Below, one piece after another: positions 20,402 to 35,400 of a DNA stretch of 64,000 bases. The translations under genes were made by a program, and so were the position numbers. Numbering within the stretch: position 1 is the first letter of the stretch; each line of letters opens with the position of its first letter. The notes under the pieces are model-generated. The model did no database searches and was not told the DNA's origin. It worked only from the letters and a program-made list of their open reading frames with translations. Source of the DNA: Dysidea avara (lineage: Eukaryota > Porifera > Demospongiae > Dictyoceratida > Dysideidae); contig NC_089275.1 of NCBI RefSeq assembly GCF_963678975.1, positions 14,043,682-14,107,681 of the forward strand. The letters run 5' to 3'.

Positions 20402-23400
20402 CTGTGAAACATAATTGAAACATGTATAAATATTAGAAATCTATTTCACATACTTTCTAAAAATGTATCGTTTTAGACATTGCACTGTTTGCATTAATGT
20501 AAACAGCAATAGCTTGGCATTTATAACTAGAGTTTGGAAAATTTAGTGTATCAAGAAAATTTGCTGAATTTTATTTGTAAATTGGCTATATTGCTCAATG
20601 TTGGCTGCATAATTATAAAAATCACCCATTTTTATCTGCCACCCTGCTTCATGTGCTAATATACCAAACTTAAGTCACACCAAAACTTTTGTTGTTAACA
20701 GTATTTATTTACCTGAGGGTCTTTCTTGGGAAGTCGCAGCATGTCACCTTTGAGTGGTATCAAAAATACTCCACCATCAGTGATGGTCTCTACTGTTGCA
20801 CACGTGTTATTTCCAATCTCTTGTGTCAAGCCACTACCATCAACCACCAGCAGTTCTTGGTCGCCACCCCTCTCCAACCATCGGATATTATGTGTCACTT
20901 CTTCACAAGTACCGCCTTCTATGACTTCCACATCACCAGTATCAAGTGTTTCTTCCAGCCATGCTTCCAGGTTAGAATTGTCAACATTATATGGAAAAGC
21001 TTGAGTGCCAATGGTAGTGTACTGTGGTGAAGAGATTGTAAATTCACCTGCTACCCCAGATGTAGCACCAACAGTTCTTTGGACACTTATCAAGTCATCA
21101 TTACTAGCAGTGTAACTCAACAGTGGTATACCAACAGCACAGTAATGTACAGTGTATTCAACAGTATAGGTAAGATATCTTGTGACATAAGTGGATGAGT
21201 TGGAGATACTAAGTCCCTCATATACAATTAGATCTCTTTGTACCTCTACGTCATCGATATATATTCCATTGGGTCTAGCTGGAAGTTCTTTTACAATTAC
21301 TGTATAATTGTTTTACAATAAATAGACACTGTGATTATTTTTATGGTATAATCTTACTTTGATTAGTTCCCTGCTGAATTGAAACTTCATCCATCCACAA
21401 ATCACCAGGTGTAGCATCAAAAAATATTTGGTAAATAGTAAACTCAATCCCTACATTTGCAAAGTATCCACTGTCTTCTGTAAAGTACTCATAGAGATTG
21501 ATACAGTGATATCTCCAACTGTTGGGTGATGGTGGAAAATAATCCTCTGGTAGTGGCACATTTATACGATACAGTGGCCTTCTTCCATCTTGTAGCAAAG
21601 TGTATGTGTAGGTACTTAGACTTGAAGGTAGAGTTCCACGATAAGAAAAGCAAAACTAGAGTCACAGAAAAGTATGTGGTAATATTATGCAAGCACCAAT
21701 TATTTTATACAGCAGTTGGACTGTGTATGTGGATATGACATCGTACTATATTTTTGCTTGATATGGTATATACGTGTATGATCACCATCCATTTTTCACC
21801 TTTTGGTTTGCTTTGAATGCTAAGCAGCACCAACTGTTTATGCTAATAACCACATAGTGATTTTGTTTGCCATACATATTAACAGTGGCACGTCTAGACT
21901 CACTGGCTTGGTAGAACATTGAAGAACAAAAAAGGTAATGATCATCTGAAAATGGCTGCCCTCCACCAAAAAGTATTGATGAAGTACCTATAAATCCTTA
22001 TTTACAACTATGTAGTTTGCTACATTGTTTTTGTGCATACTGTGACTGGTTTATTAGAGTGATTGATTGCTCTATTAGAGCATTTCGATCTCACTTTTGG
22101 TGGGGCACCATAACTCTTTGGTAGGGCAAAGGCCCCACTAGACCCACCCATAGATATGCCACTGGAGTGGAATTAATACCAAATCACATGGTTTTAGGCA
22201 CCGGCCTATTATGCCCAAAATTTTACCTATTATGCTTTTGAGCATTGCTAAAAAATTAAGCCTATTATGCTCAAAATAATGCTATCAAAATCAAGATTAT
22301 GCTCTAGAACTGACTGTTTTATTAGAGTATATCAGCCTTTCCTGACTGCTCTATTAGAGTAAGTGACTGCTTTATTAGAGTATCTTGATCTTATTTCTGC
22401 AAAGTGTGAATAACCAACAAAGAAACGATTTAATAAGTTATATTACATGTTTTTAAATATGAAATGCACTAATAATACTATTGGCAGTGAATATTTGCTT
22501 TCTTTCAGACGCATGTATTGCGCATTTAATTAATTTTTCTAACATCGTCCCTATTTAATATGCTCAGGGGTGGATCCAGAGTTTGGAAAGAGGGGGGGGG
22601 GGGGGGCACCTTGCTGAAAAAAGTTGAAGAGCAAAAAAAAAAAAAAAAAAAAGGTCACAACAATAATAGCTAGTTATCCTTTACCAAATATATTCTATCA
22701 CGTATGTTATGTAAAATAAAATCCTTATTTATAGCTTCATACGTAGGTAAGCTACACTGCCTCATGAACATTGTGACTGCTTTATTAGAGTATCTTGATC
22801 TTGTATGCAATTTCTTGAGGGGAGGGGGGGGGGGGCATTTGCCCCAAATTCCCCATCCTGGATCCGCCATTGATGCTGGCATTATGCTTGATGCTTTTGG
22901 TCACCTATTATGCTTTAAATTATGCTGGCATAATCGGCCGGTGCCTACATGGTTTGTTCTGTTATTGCACAGTAAAGTTGCCAATTTAAAAACAAAATCA
23001 CAGAAGCTTTTCAAGTGCAAGAAAAGTGATATAATATATAGGCAATCAAATATACTGACAATAGAAACCTTTCAAGTGTAATGTTGATATTTTGAGTAGT
23101 CAATCAGATATTACTAAAGCCTTTTAAGTACAAAACAAATGATATATCAATTATTTAATCAGACCGAGAAGCCTTTTAAGTACTGGAAGATTTGATACAA
23201 TCACCTGTTAGAAGTTATGAGCCACACAGAACTGGATAGATGGGTACTACAAACCATGAAGGGTGATCACTTTGTGGTTAGTAGGCAATCACAGACACTT
23301 TCATGCAGTTAAGAAATAATTGTACTCATAACAGCCAAAATTGCACTCTGTGATGAATCCAAGTGAAATTTTGGCGCTGCTATGAGGCTCGGCAATGAAG

Positions 23401-26400
23401 CTGATAATATTATGTCTATACAGGAATTAGTATTGGTAATTACATTCATTTTGAAATAATTGTACTCCTAGCTGCCAAAATTTCACTATACTTTAAGCAA
23501 ACAATGGCAAAGATGTTTTTTCTGATAAGTGTGGAAGAACCTTTGCTAACCTGAGTAAGTGACCTTCCAAAATTCCCTTTAATAACAGTGCTGTTTTTAT
23601 TGCAAAACTTAGAAATTAGCTTGATGTACCCTCACTGCTTCATGCAATGTTGTAGGGTGGTGGAATATCTGCACACTTATTTCACTATGCTTACCCTCTG
23701 GAATATCTCCACAGGAACATCACCCACAGTTGTTCCTGTAATATCATTTACACTTGCATATCTTCTAAATATAAGAAAAGGGTCCTTTAATGCATATCGT
23801 CCACACTGTGGATCTATTGAATTATCAAGGGTACCCCAAATGGGACCAGTACTGCCATCATAACTGTGTGTCCAGTATATCTGACCAGCTGGAGATTTAG
23901 TACAAGTCACTGAGATTATATCATGGAGTTGGTCCTGTATAAAGTCATTGTCACTGTCTGGCAGTGAGATAGTCTCTGTATCTCTATGTGGTAAACCTAA
24001 TACTAAGTCGTCAGGGAAACGACCCATTTGGATTATGTTGATGGCAACAGTGATAAGTGATGAATCATAATCTCCAACTTCCAAGGTAGCAGTTCTCTGT
24101 ATTGACTCAAAGAACACAATTTGAAATGTAGTTTGATCATCAACAACACTCTTGGTCACTACAATGCTTGATATGTCAGCTCCATCAATGATAGCAGTAA
24201 CAGCTAAATCAAACAGACTTTCTGATGTGCTGGCAGTTAAGCTAGTTGATTCTGATGAACCATAACGTAGTGTAAATGATGAAGATGCAGATCCAGTGAT
24301 TGTAACATTCAGTATCATCGGTTCAATATACATGGTGACCACCTAACAAAAGAGATACAATTACTCTTATTGTTACCCACTGTCATGCTTAGATAGTTTA
24401 CATAATATGACTATGGTCCCTGGATGATCACATATTGTATGAAAGACATGTATTAACTGTACATAATTTTATGATTACAGCTATAATAGCTACATTGATG
24501 TAGTGCCACATGCCTTAGTATATAATTACCCCTCTAGGCCAGAAATCAAACATAAATATTATTGATGTCGCTCATAGATCATAATTTATGTCAATAAATT
24601 GTGTAACATTTCAGATGATGACTAACAATTGCTTAGCTTAAGTTTCTTGTGTACTCTTCAAGTAAAGTACTTCATACACAAGTTGCTTTTAGCAGTACAT
24701 TTTCACAGTAGACAAAATTGACTGGTTTTTTCTTACAGCTACATTTGATATTCAATTGCTCAAAGGTCGGATGGAATTCCATATCGATTTGTATATATAC
24801 AGTAAGCTAATGTTTTGGTATGCACCCGCATTAATCACTTTTTACAATCTACTGTACTAACAACAATGAACATCATTAGCTGTACATACTTCATGGTGAA
24901 TGAAAAGTGTCCACTATATACTGCCTGTATGCTTCAGCCACTTTACTGTATGTACGTGATGTGTTCTCACTTGTGTTTCTTTCTTAATCTCTGCTGATAA
25001 CACTATCCTTTGTTCTTCATGTTCTCCATACGCTTGACTGGAAGTCAGATTAGTATTGTGGTATTTAGCACCAAATCCAAGATCCCATGGGCCACCACCT
25101 TGAGTGTGTAAAACTTCCACATAGTATGGTTTACCGCCTTCTAGTTCAATTGGATCAGATATTTGAGTAGGAAAAAAATCGTAAAGACCCCTAGTATGTT
25201 GTCCTGCATGGACATTTAACTGAGCATGTTCAGCTGACATGTTAGAGCTGAGATAGAGTCTGCACAAGTCATCACATTTGATATAAATTGTGTAATTGCC
25301 ACTCCATGGAAATACAATAAATCCCACATATTTGGTGTTGAAATATGTGTCCTCCCCGAATTCTAGTGGCCGTTCGGAAGTTGCAAATGCAATCTCAGTG
25401 TTGCTCTCGTTCTTGGGTGAATTGTCCCTTGCAAATTCCCTAAATCTATCAAGGTTCCAATCGTGGTCATATAGTTGACGAAGTAGCCCTCGACCTCCTG
25501 CACAGAATAGTAATTTGGTAAATATAACACATTATCCCATAAAACTAACTTTTCACATTACCTGGATAATATGTATATTCTCCTAAGCTTGCACCAGTAA
25601 CACAAGTAATTTCTGTTGTGGTGATATTGTGAATATCACAAGGGACACCTAATTAAATAATATTGAGTGTGTAATAACTATAAGAAGTGATGTACATGTA
25701 TACAAGTTTTATACAGTGTGCTATGCATGGATATCAAAGAATAATGATTGAGGCACACTTGAGGAAGTCATACACTAGTAAAATGTTCTGAGTTAATGTA
25801 TACAGTGGAACCTCAGTTATCTGAATCCCACTAATCCGGATTCTCAGTTAACTGAACTACAGAAACAACTGCTCTATTAAAGTATTGACTGTTCTATTAG
25901 GGTAGTTGATAATACTGATTTTAAAAAATTCTTTAGCTACTTTAAGGTTGTTTATACACAGTTTCAGGGAAATGAACGTTTCAGCCTTGGTCCTAAAGGG
26001 TTTGGACAACTGAGGTTCCACTGTATTCATTCATAAAAATAATAGCAACCTTTCAAGTACAATCATTCATGCCATGGTATAGAATACAGTACTGCTACTA
26101 ACACGTAATCAACAGGTAAACAATTACAACTATTATGACATAACACTCAAGCTTGTCTTGTAATGCTGCTAACATCTGTCTGAATCGTAGCAAGATGAAA
26201 ATGTGCATGCAAATACTTAGCTATAGTTACGTAAATATAAATAAATGGAAAAACATTGAACACATAGAAAATTATCTCACCTCCTACCAACACTTCAATG
26301 TCAGTGGCATTAGGATCAAAGTACTCTCCAAAAATTGTGATGGTAGTTCCTCCATTGATACTACCCATATTGGGACTGACTCCTGTTATGTCTGCAAATA

Positions 26401-29400
26401 AACAAGAATTTGCAAATGATGTATAATTATAAAACTATTTCTTCTTAACCGTCCAATATTTACTTACCAGCATGTGTCTGATAAAGATACAGCCTCATAT
26501 TGGTGTCCAGAGAAAAATCCTCCAATTGAGTAATAGCACTACACAATATAGTGAATAGTAACATCAGTATTAACCATATATTACAGTTTGATAAAAGGAA
26601 GTTTAGAGGATAATTAAAATGTGGCTGGGGCTACACAAACTCAACATGTGGACACATAAAATTTGTTAATTCTTTCAAGACTCATAATTTATCATAGTTA
26701 CATGTATAGTAACATGACTAAAAAATTGTAATGCCTATGTAGCCTGGATAATCAAATTTAATATTGACTTTGTATTACAAACTACAGAATGAAGTTGTTC
26801 TATTCCAGTTTTTGAGATATACCTGTTGTGTGATGGAGTGAATTTTGTGTCCACATACCCAGTCATATTATATTTTGAATCAAGTGGAAGGTTTTTATGT
26901 ACAGTAGTTGTCAAATGTGTAGAATTTTAATTTCTAGGATATGTTATAAGCAATATAAAATTAATGTTCTGGAAAAAGGTTTGCACACTAACATACTTTT
27001 ATAAAATTAATACAACCTTTAGCTAATTAGGCTTTTGGGCATATGTGCATATAGCCAATAGTTAAAAAAAATTCTATAAAAACTTATTCATAAATCAACT
27101 ACCTTGTGTATATTACATACAGTACATTTATTTAGGTTGAGTATAAAGTGTAACTATTTTCTGTAACATGCTAAATAAGATATAAGGTAACTTGTTGAAT
27201 CCAGTCAATTGTGTACTATAAAAGTTTAATATTGTACTAGGGTAAGTGATGTTGACTAGGCCCAGTAACACGGAAATGGTGAACAGTCTAGACAAAGTTT
27301 TACTGCACGATATATGCCAGCATACAGAACATACCTCCCATAGCTTGGAACAATCAAAGTAGCATTCATGGAATCTATAATATAACAGGTGTATAAAGAA
27401 ATGTAATCAAGATCGGAATTGTCTACAGTTTTACAACTTATTATATTTTAAGTCACTGACCACCATATGATTGCACATAAGCAATATTATATATTACTGA
27501 ATGCTCTATTAGAGTTTAAATTTCACTGCTGTTCAAGAGTACATACTGCTAAGAGATGGCTATTTTATTAAAGTTCTTTGTTTTATTAGAATATGCTGAT
27601 ATTGGTGAGGTGATCATTCTGTGGGTCACTGAATAATTTTTGCTGCAAGCTTTATTTGTGCTTATTATTTTGCAGCAGCCATCCAAGATAAATAGCCCCA
27701 GAGAATCTCTATCATGTGTAATTTATAACTTCATTAATCTATCCAATTTGGGTAAACTATAATCTATTTGTGTGCTAGTCTATTTTACTATATAGTAGAT
27801 GATATTATTGGCTATTTGGAATTCCTCAAGAGTAGTACAATGAGCCAAGTACTTTTCTACTCAATTATGTGTTTTTCTAGTTTCATTTGCTACAGGCTGC
27901 TGCACGTACAGTTGATGTCACATCATAAAAGATATCTAAATAATCTTTGTGGTCTTCTTAACCCTTAGTATGTGCATGGTGCTGCTTCACTTTACTCATA
28001 TTCCACAAGTTTGGGTCTTGGCATTGCTTAGTGTTGGTGACAGTACAATAATGCTGTGGTGTTCCGGTTCCCAGAATCTTGCTGCAATAAGATACCTTTC
28101 TTTTTTGTCAATGTATTATTTAGTCTCATTGGCATACATATGTACTGTATCCTTTTTGATGGGAAAGGAGAAAGACTACATGAAATAGGAATATATAGGC
28201 CTGAGTCAATCATGCTCAAAATTTTGCCCAAAATGCTTTCAGGAATTTCTCCACTTATAATGCTCTTCGGTGCTCCCATTATGCTCCTAGGCTAGCAACA
28301 TTTCTAACAATTATGTTGTAACATTCAATCAGTGAATACTCTATTAGAGTATTTCACTACAAAGTGACTGTTCTATTAGAGAGTGTAGATCTAAGGAGCT
28401 ATGAACAATGCATTTGAGTGCTCCATTGCAGTTTGCAGTTTCCACTGACTGCTCTAATAGGAACCATCTATCTATTTCAGGGAATTAAGTTCCATGGTTT
28501 AAAATATTCACCCTACAGTATATGCTAACATTATGTTGGCATATTTGACATAGGCCTAGTAGGACTATACCACACCTCCATAGGACAACTACAATAACCA
28601 ATAATTTATAGCATTGGCCTTGATCATTTCAACTTATATGGACTGGTTTAATTCAAACTAGTACAACTCACCTTTAGTCTGAATTATTACATGTCCTCTA
28701 GTCAATTACTATAGGGCTACTCTACAGAACATTATTGCCTAAGTTAAAATTTTAGCTTAATGAAAGAGCATAAATCCATGTACATTTTTAGTAGATAGAT
28801 GGAATTTTAAACATGCTATTTAAATCACCAAAGTACATGATCCATTTTATACTGCACACTAATAATATCAGAACCAATGAACTAACCAATTCTATTTCCA
28901 GTCATTGGTACACAGCCAACCATACCAGTGGTACCAGAAAGGCTATTTTCATACCTGCAAAATCAAAACAGACTTTAGCAAACAACAAAATTTAATTATT
29001 TCCATAATATGTTATAGTAAGGCTAATAATTCTGTATGTTCTATTAGAGTACTTTATGTGTACTCAGTTTGTAACACTGGGTTTTTGCTATTTTCAAATT
29101 CAGAAGAGATTTTTATTAAATATCGTTTTTAAATCACTGCAAGGTTGTAACTAGAGTATTTACTAAGAGAGTAACAACTTACGATTCTCCAGTGTCAGGA
29201 TCAATTGGATCACATACTTGATCTCCAATAAACATCCTATAATAATTATAATATAAAAGGTGGTCATATGTACAATTTTATGACCAGATTACAGCACATA
29301 TGTGCCACAGTACCAGGTTTAGGCCCAAGTAAAATGTGCTCAAAATTTTGCCTAAAATGCTTTCAGGAAAAATTCCCAAATTTTTCACCTATTGTGCTTT

Positions 29401-32400
29401 TGAGGTGCTCCCATTCTGCTTGCATTAAGCTATATAGGTTGGCCAACATTTCTTACAATTGTCTTGGAACACTTTGCTTTCTATTACAATATTCTACCAC
29501 AAGGTGACTGTTCTATTAGAGATTATCAATCTAGTAAATGTAGTTTGCTGCTGGCATAGCACTCCAGCCTATTACGCTATCTATTATGCTGGCATATTTG
29601 ACACAGGCCTAACCAGATTATTAGGTGATGAAATCCTATACTTTCATGTTTTTTTTTATAAAATACAGGGGTGTAGTTGCTCACAAAAGATAGTTTATTT
29701 TGACGACCCTAACTGAGCAAGATTAGTAGGATATTATGATAAGTTTTCCAGGAGTAAGCTAAAGAGTTAAGAGGTTGAGCTATGTGAAGTTTGAAGCATA
29801 CAGTACCATTCTACAGGTCTGGGGGCATGAAAAAGTTTCAGATCTTTAACACCCTGAGATATGATTTTTACTGTGTTGGACCAGGTAAACTAAGTAAGGG
29901 TCAAAAACAACAAAATGTCACTGTACTATTACTATTAGAGTGTTTCGATCTTGTTCTAAGACTGTGGTTGAATATTATCTGAGAAAATTTTGATAGCTAT
30001 TTACCTTACAAAGTGCATCCTTTGTAAAGCATACAAAAAATTAGCCTATCCAAAGCCTATTTGATGGTAAAGTGCATTAGGGTAATACTGTTATCAGAAG
30101 AATTGTGACTGTTCTATTAGAGTATATTGATCTTAGCACAAAAATTCAGACTCATTTGCCTCACAATGTAGTTTATAACTATAAGCATTTTCTTCTGGCT
30201 TTCTGTACTTCTAAATACAGAATGAATGCATGATTCCTAATTCTGGTGTCAATATAATCTGTAAGTATGGGGGGCAAGACAAGAGCCAGGGACTTTGGCC
30301 CCACTTGGCCGTCACACAGATCCACCTATGCCACATAGAGTAATATTATGTATAATAAACGCATCCAACTTATATGTTATCAGAACAATAATAGCAGTTT
30401 AGGGCATCAGACTTTATTATGCAGTCTTTAATAATTATAAGTATATTAGCAATTCAACTTTGCTGCTATTATATTAAGTAACATGTAAATTCACCTGGTA
30501 ATAAGGTCCTCCTCATCAGGATCATCAACATTATCTGTGTATGTCCTTCCAGTGAGATATACCAGTGATCCTGTATAGCAAAATGTCAACATAATGTGTC
30601 GATAAAGCATGAACAGTAATAGAAAACAAACATCAATATACTTTAGTACAGCAAAATTCACCAAAAAGTGTGACTACAAAAAGTGCATAAATTTTCTCCA
30701 GTGTAGCTAGCTATGCACATATGTGACCGGATTTGACAAAACCAGGCTTCCACACACATCCAATTCTTCGACTTTAATCACTTGTAACGTTCCCAGTCAG
30801 CAAGCTATTGACCTAACATTTTCACACAATTCTCTCATCGCAATGTGCAATAACAGGTCAAAAGTTGAAAGTGATAGCTTATTCTTACATTGAGTTATAG
30901 TTCTTTGGAGTCACAAAGCTGGATGTGTGTGGAAGCCTGGTTTTGTCAAATCCGGTCACATATATATATATACTCGGTTGTTCACTAGAGTTTATATTAT
31001 GTCATCATGGATTCTACAGTTATACATGTATAGATTTTTACCAGAGTAACCCATGTTTTCAAACCATCACCGTCTCACCCTCCCATAAGTTAAAAGTGCG
31101 CTTAAACATGTGGTACTGCATAGGATATACTGCACTGCATTTATAAACAGATATAAATGGACAGCAGGGACGCATAGAATAATTTCCAGAAAATTGAGGT
31201 TGTAAGAACAATTCTTGAATAATAGGACGATTTTCAGAAATATGTAATTAAAGCTCAAAAGTTACTATCCTGTTTGCAGTATGCTATATGAATTCCCTTA
31301 GAGATTCCCCCAAAACACTGCTAGCATAAAAGCAGTATAAAAGATCTAATAGAGCATTCACTTACCCTAATAAAGTAGTCACAAAAATATTGGTAGTAAA
31401 CTGACTACTCTATTAGAGTATCACAATCTTTTAAGATATAATTTGCAACCGGATTTGTGAAAAGGGGTCTTTCACACACATCCAATTCACCAACTTTGAC
31501 AATTCATAACATTGTATTAGAAAAGGCTATTGACCTAAAATGTGGTCTGTATAGTGAGCACTAACTTACCTTAACTGATGGTCATGCTTATGTATGCCCT
31601 GAACTAACACTAAGTTATGGTTATCCAATTTCATAAATTGGAAGTGTGTGAGAGACCCATTATTGCAAATCTGGTGCTTACTATGCTAGTAATTGCCTCT
31701 ACAGTCATAGAATTAAACAAATGTATTTAACTGCATTTCAGGAATCATTATTAGGGAATAACTGCAGGAATAATATGGGTAAAGGAAAAAAATTAATAGA
31801 AAACACAACAGGAAGATTTAAAAGCCTATTTCACAGTAACTTCCTCCTAGTTCACAGTATACATATGTTTTCCACATGAGTTATACACTGCATTTTGTAC
31901 CATGTACTGTATATCATATTGATGGTATATAATTACACAATAGTGAACTCCTCACATGCAAAGTCACACATACCTGGGGTGCCAGCATGAGGAAAGACAT
32001 ATTCGATCATTGGGGTTCTGTCATCACGATACTATAAGACAATAATAATATTATTATTATTATAACAAGCAAATGTGAATTAGCTCTTAGATGTACACAG
32101 TGCATTCATGGCAGGGGCAGATCCAGGAGCTAGCAAGGGGAGGGGCACAAACAGGCTAAGTTGTAGGTGGTTGGGGAGAGCCAGATTCTCTTGTTAGTTC
32201 CTACATTGCAGCAAATAATCACCTCATAGTAGTATCTCACTGTTGATTATTTTAGCCATTTTGGCTTTTGTAGATGGTTGTGAAGTCTTAAAAGCTGTTT
32301 AGCTAAAAGGCTGTGAATGTCTTAAATAGCAACAACACAATTATTTTAGAGACGCTTAGTTTGAATGAAGGTGCTGGGTGACAGTTTAACAGCTAGTTTG

Positions 32401-35400
32401 ACTTTGATTCGCTTTAGTTTCAGGTGAATTTGTAATAATGCTAGTACAATGTGCTTATTTTCATGATGAGTTTTATAAACTGATCTTGGCCTGATAAAGT
32501 TTAGTATTTTAATCAGAAGTATGGCTGGCTCCTCCACAAGGGATGGAGGGGGGGGGGGGGGGGGGGGCATTTGCCCCAAATGCCCCATCCTGGATCCGCC
32601 ATTGCATGGTTTACATAAAATGGGTTTTAAAATAATTATAATTAATCTGTAGTGTGTGTTATTACTCACATCAAAGAAGCAACCACCACAGTAACTTCCT
32701 CCAAGTTCAGTAACAGTTTTACCATCAATAATTATAGTGAGTGTGTAACGTTCTCGGTCTACATCAGTAGGGGATGGACTACATAGCAAAATAACAGTGA
32801 CTTAGAAAGGAAATCAGATTGAGTCACTACAATGTACATTAATAGTATACATTGATGGAAACTCTGCCTAATAAGTGTCGGAACATAACAAAAGTTATCT
32901 ATAATGATCCTTGAATACAGATTTCTCTAGTAACCCTATAAAAATGCAGCCTTCCATTTATAGTAAACAACAAATGCATGGATTAACTACAAATGCATGG
33001 ATTAACTACAAATGCATGGATTTGATCACAAAATGTAATGATCATGGCATAACCCATTTTAACAGCACCGTAAAAGGCAAGTCCTACAAAAAACCATAAT
33101 AGTTAGTTAGAGAGACACAATATGTGCTATCTTAATGTAGATTGTGTATATAAATTTAAGAACATACATATATATACACCACATACCCAGTATCACACAC
33201 TATTTGTTCAGTGGTAGTGTAGTAGGTATACACTAGACATTCTACTCTGTTGTCACCATTAGTAAAGTAGACACGATTACCCTTGGTAGGATCATCATAA
33301 CTGTATTGGTCAGGACTAAATCCTATTGTTGGAAGGACACATAGCTAAAATTTTAAACATAACAATAGTAGTAGTAGTAGTATAGACATAATAGTACAAG
33401 AAACAAAGGAGGAACAGGGTCTAAATTGATGAAAGTTACATTGCCAGGATAAGATGGTGTAGTAGTACTAAAACTGAGACATGCTTAATGCACTCGTATA
33501 TAGTATATAGGGCACAGAAGCACAAAGCATACAGAATTATTATATTGTGGGAATATAAGTATTGTACAGTATTATGCTACACAAAGTATAGGACTGGTAT
33601 GTATTTTTAAATACAGTTTTAAGCTGCATAATAATTTTAAATGTTGTTAAGTTATGCTGACTTGTCAGACTTAATTTGTGCCCGGGTCTGCAAAAATAGG
33701 GCATGTGGGCACATGATTTTAGCCTACTTTTTCAAAGTCTTGTCACTCATATCTTTTTGTACCATTATGCTATGGCACTGCAATTTTGAGCTCTTAGTCA
33801 GCATTTAATTGGCATCATGATGCAGGTTACAAAATGAAAATATACTTATTATCATTATTACTGTGTAAACCTCATGCAGAGTATACAACACAGATAATCA
33901 TACAAATGAGTGCCATAACAAATAGTGTGCTAGTTTATCTTTAAATTCATCTAAATTGTTGATCATTGCCAGTGACTCGGGGAGATTATTCCACATCTTG
34001 GTAGTTGAGGGTAGGTATGAACGTGCAAAGGTTTCAGTTCTGATGGAAGGGATGGTATAGCAGCAGGAATGACCTCGTGTGACTGAATCCAATGGTGTCA
34101 AGCTTATAGTGGTTTTGACAAGAGCCTTCTCACTTTTGTAAAACAAGACATAAAGCACTAGCATGCTTTTTATCATTTATTGCCAGTTGTTTTATAAGAG
34201 TCATTCATTCATTATCTGAAAACTGCAAGAGCAAATTCAGTAAACACACCTATTATCACCATTTTTCATGGATAAATGTGATCGAGCTTGCAAAAACAGA
34301 GCATGTGGGCAAACACTACACCCTGTCACTCTACAGGTGATATTTGAGTACTCACAATTACTAAACAACTAGGTACCTCTTCCAGTGATAGTTATTCTTG
34401 TTCCACCTCCAAAACCACCAGTCCGAGGACTAACTGAGTACACTCCTGTACAGTAAATAATTATTTAATATTATATACGTAACTATTAGACATAGCTTAG
34501 CATGTGTACTACAATTAACTGCATGGATATATGTGTACAGTAAATACTCCATGTACAATACAACATCACAAGTTCTGATTTATTTGATTAGTCACTATCT
34601 CACTAGGGATCTGCATGAAGGCTATCAAATGGGCTTGCACCAAATATGCTGGCATACTTTCAAGCATGATAGGCTTGCAAAGGCATCAAGTATCAATACA
34701 CTAGTGCATTTTATATCAAGAAAATTTGCAATGTTATTATTTTATTGTTTTATTTACTCTTTGTTAAGATATACTTTAATAGATCAGCCACTTACTCTAA
34801 TACAGCAGTCAGGAAAGCTGATATACTCTAATAAAACAACCAACTCTAGAGTATAATTTTGATTTTGGAAGCATAATTTTAAGCATAAAAGGCTGGATTT
34901 TTTAGCCTCAAAAGCATAATTGGCTATTTTCAAAGCATGATTGATACTACTAAAAGCCTGTGTAGCAAGGAGCCAGAAATATGTTATTAATGAACGCAGA
35001 AAAATCCCAGACCAGGTGGTGACTTGATCCACAGACAGCTTGCAGTCTAGGCAAGTGCCTGAGGAGCCACATAACATGGGATCCAGTATTCCATCTGCAT
35101 TCAACCATTATACTTAAAGGACATTGAATTATGTGCCAAGTACACGCCATTGTCAAAAAAGTTATTATTAAATATCTCACTAGGTGGTTCTGTTCCTTCA
35201 GTATTATCATCTTGATCTGGTACCACAGATGGTGAGCTCAGTGCAGCTACATACATAAATAAGAGTCATATGTTTTGTCTGATACTATATGGGAAAGATG
35301 ATCAGGTAAAGATGATCAGACAGTGAATTAGTATAGCAAACTTTTAGAGGGCTATGATTATGCCAAAAGTATTTTTGATGAAAAACAAAATGCAAACCAA

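Noticed and set aside
34784..35104. Minus-strand frame as an alternative first exon of the fibrocystin-L body
   Set aside because: No signal peptide at its start, it overlaps dispersed repeats, and the linker exon already provides an in-phase upstream partner.
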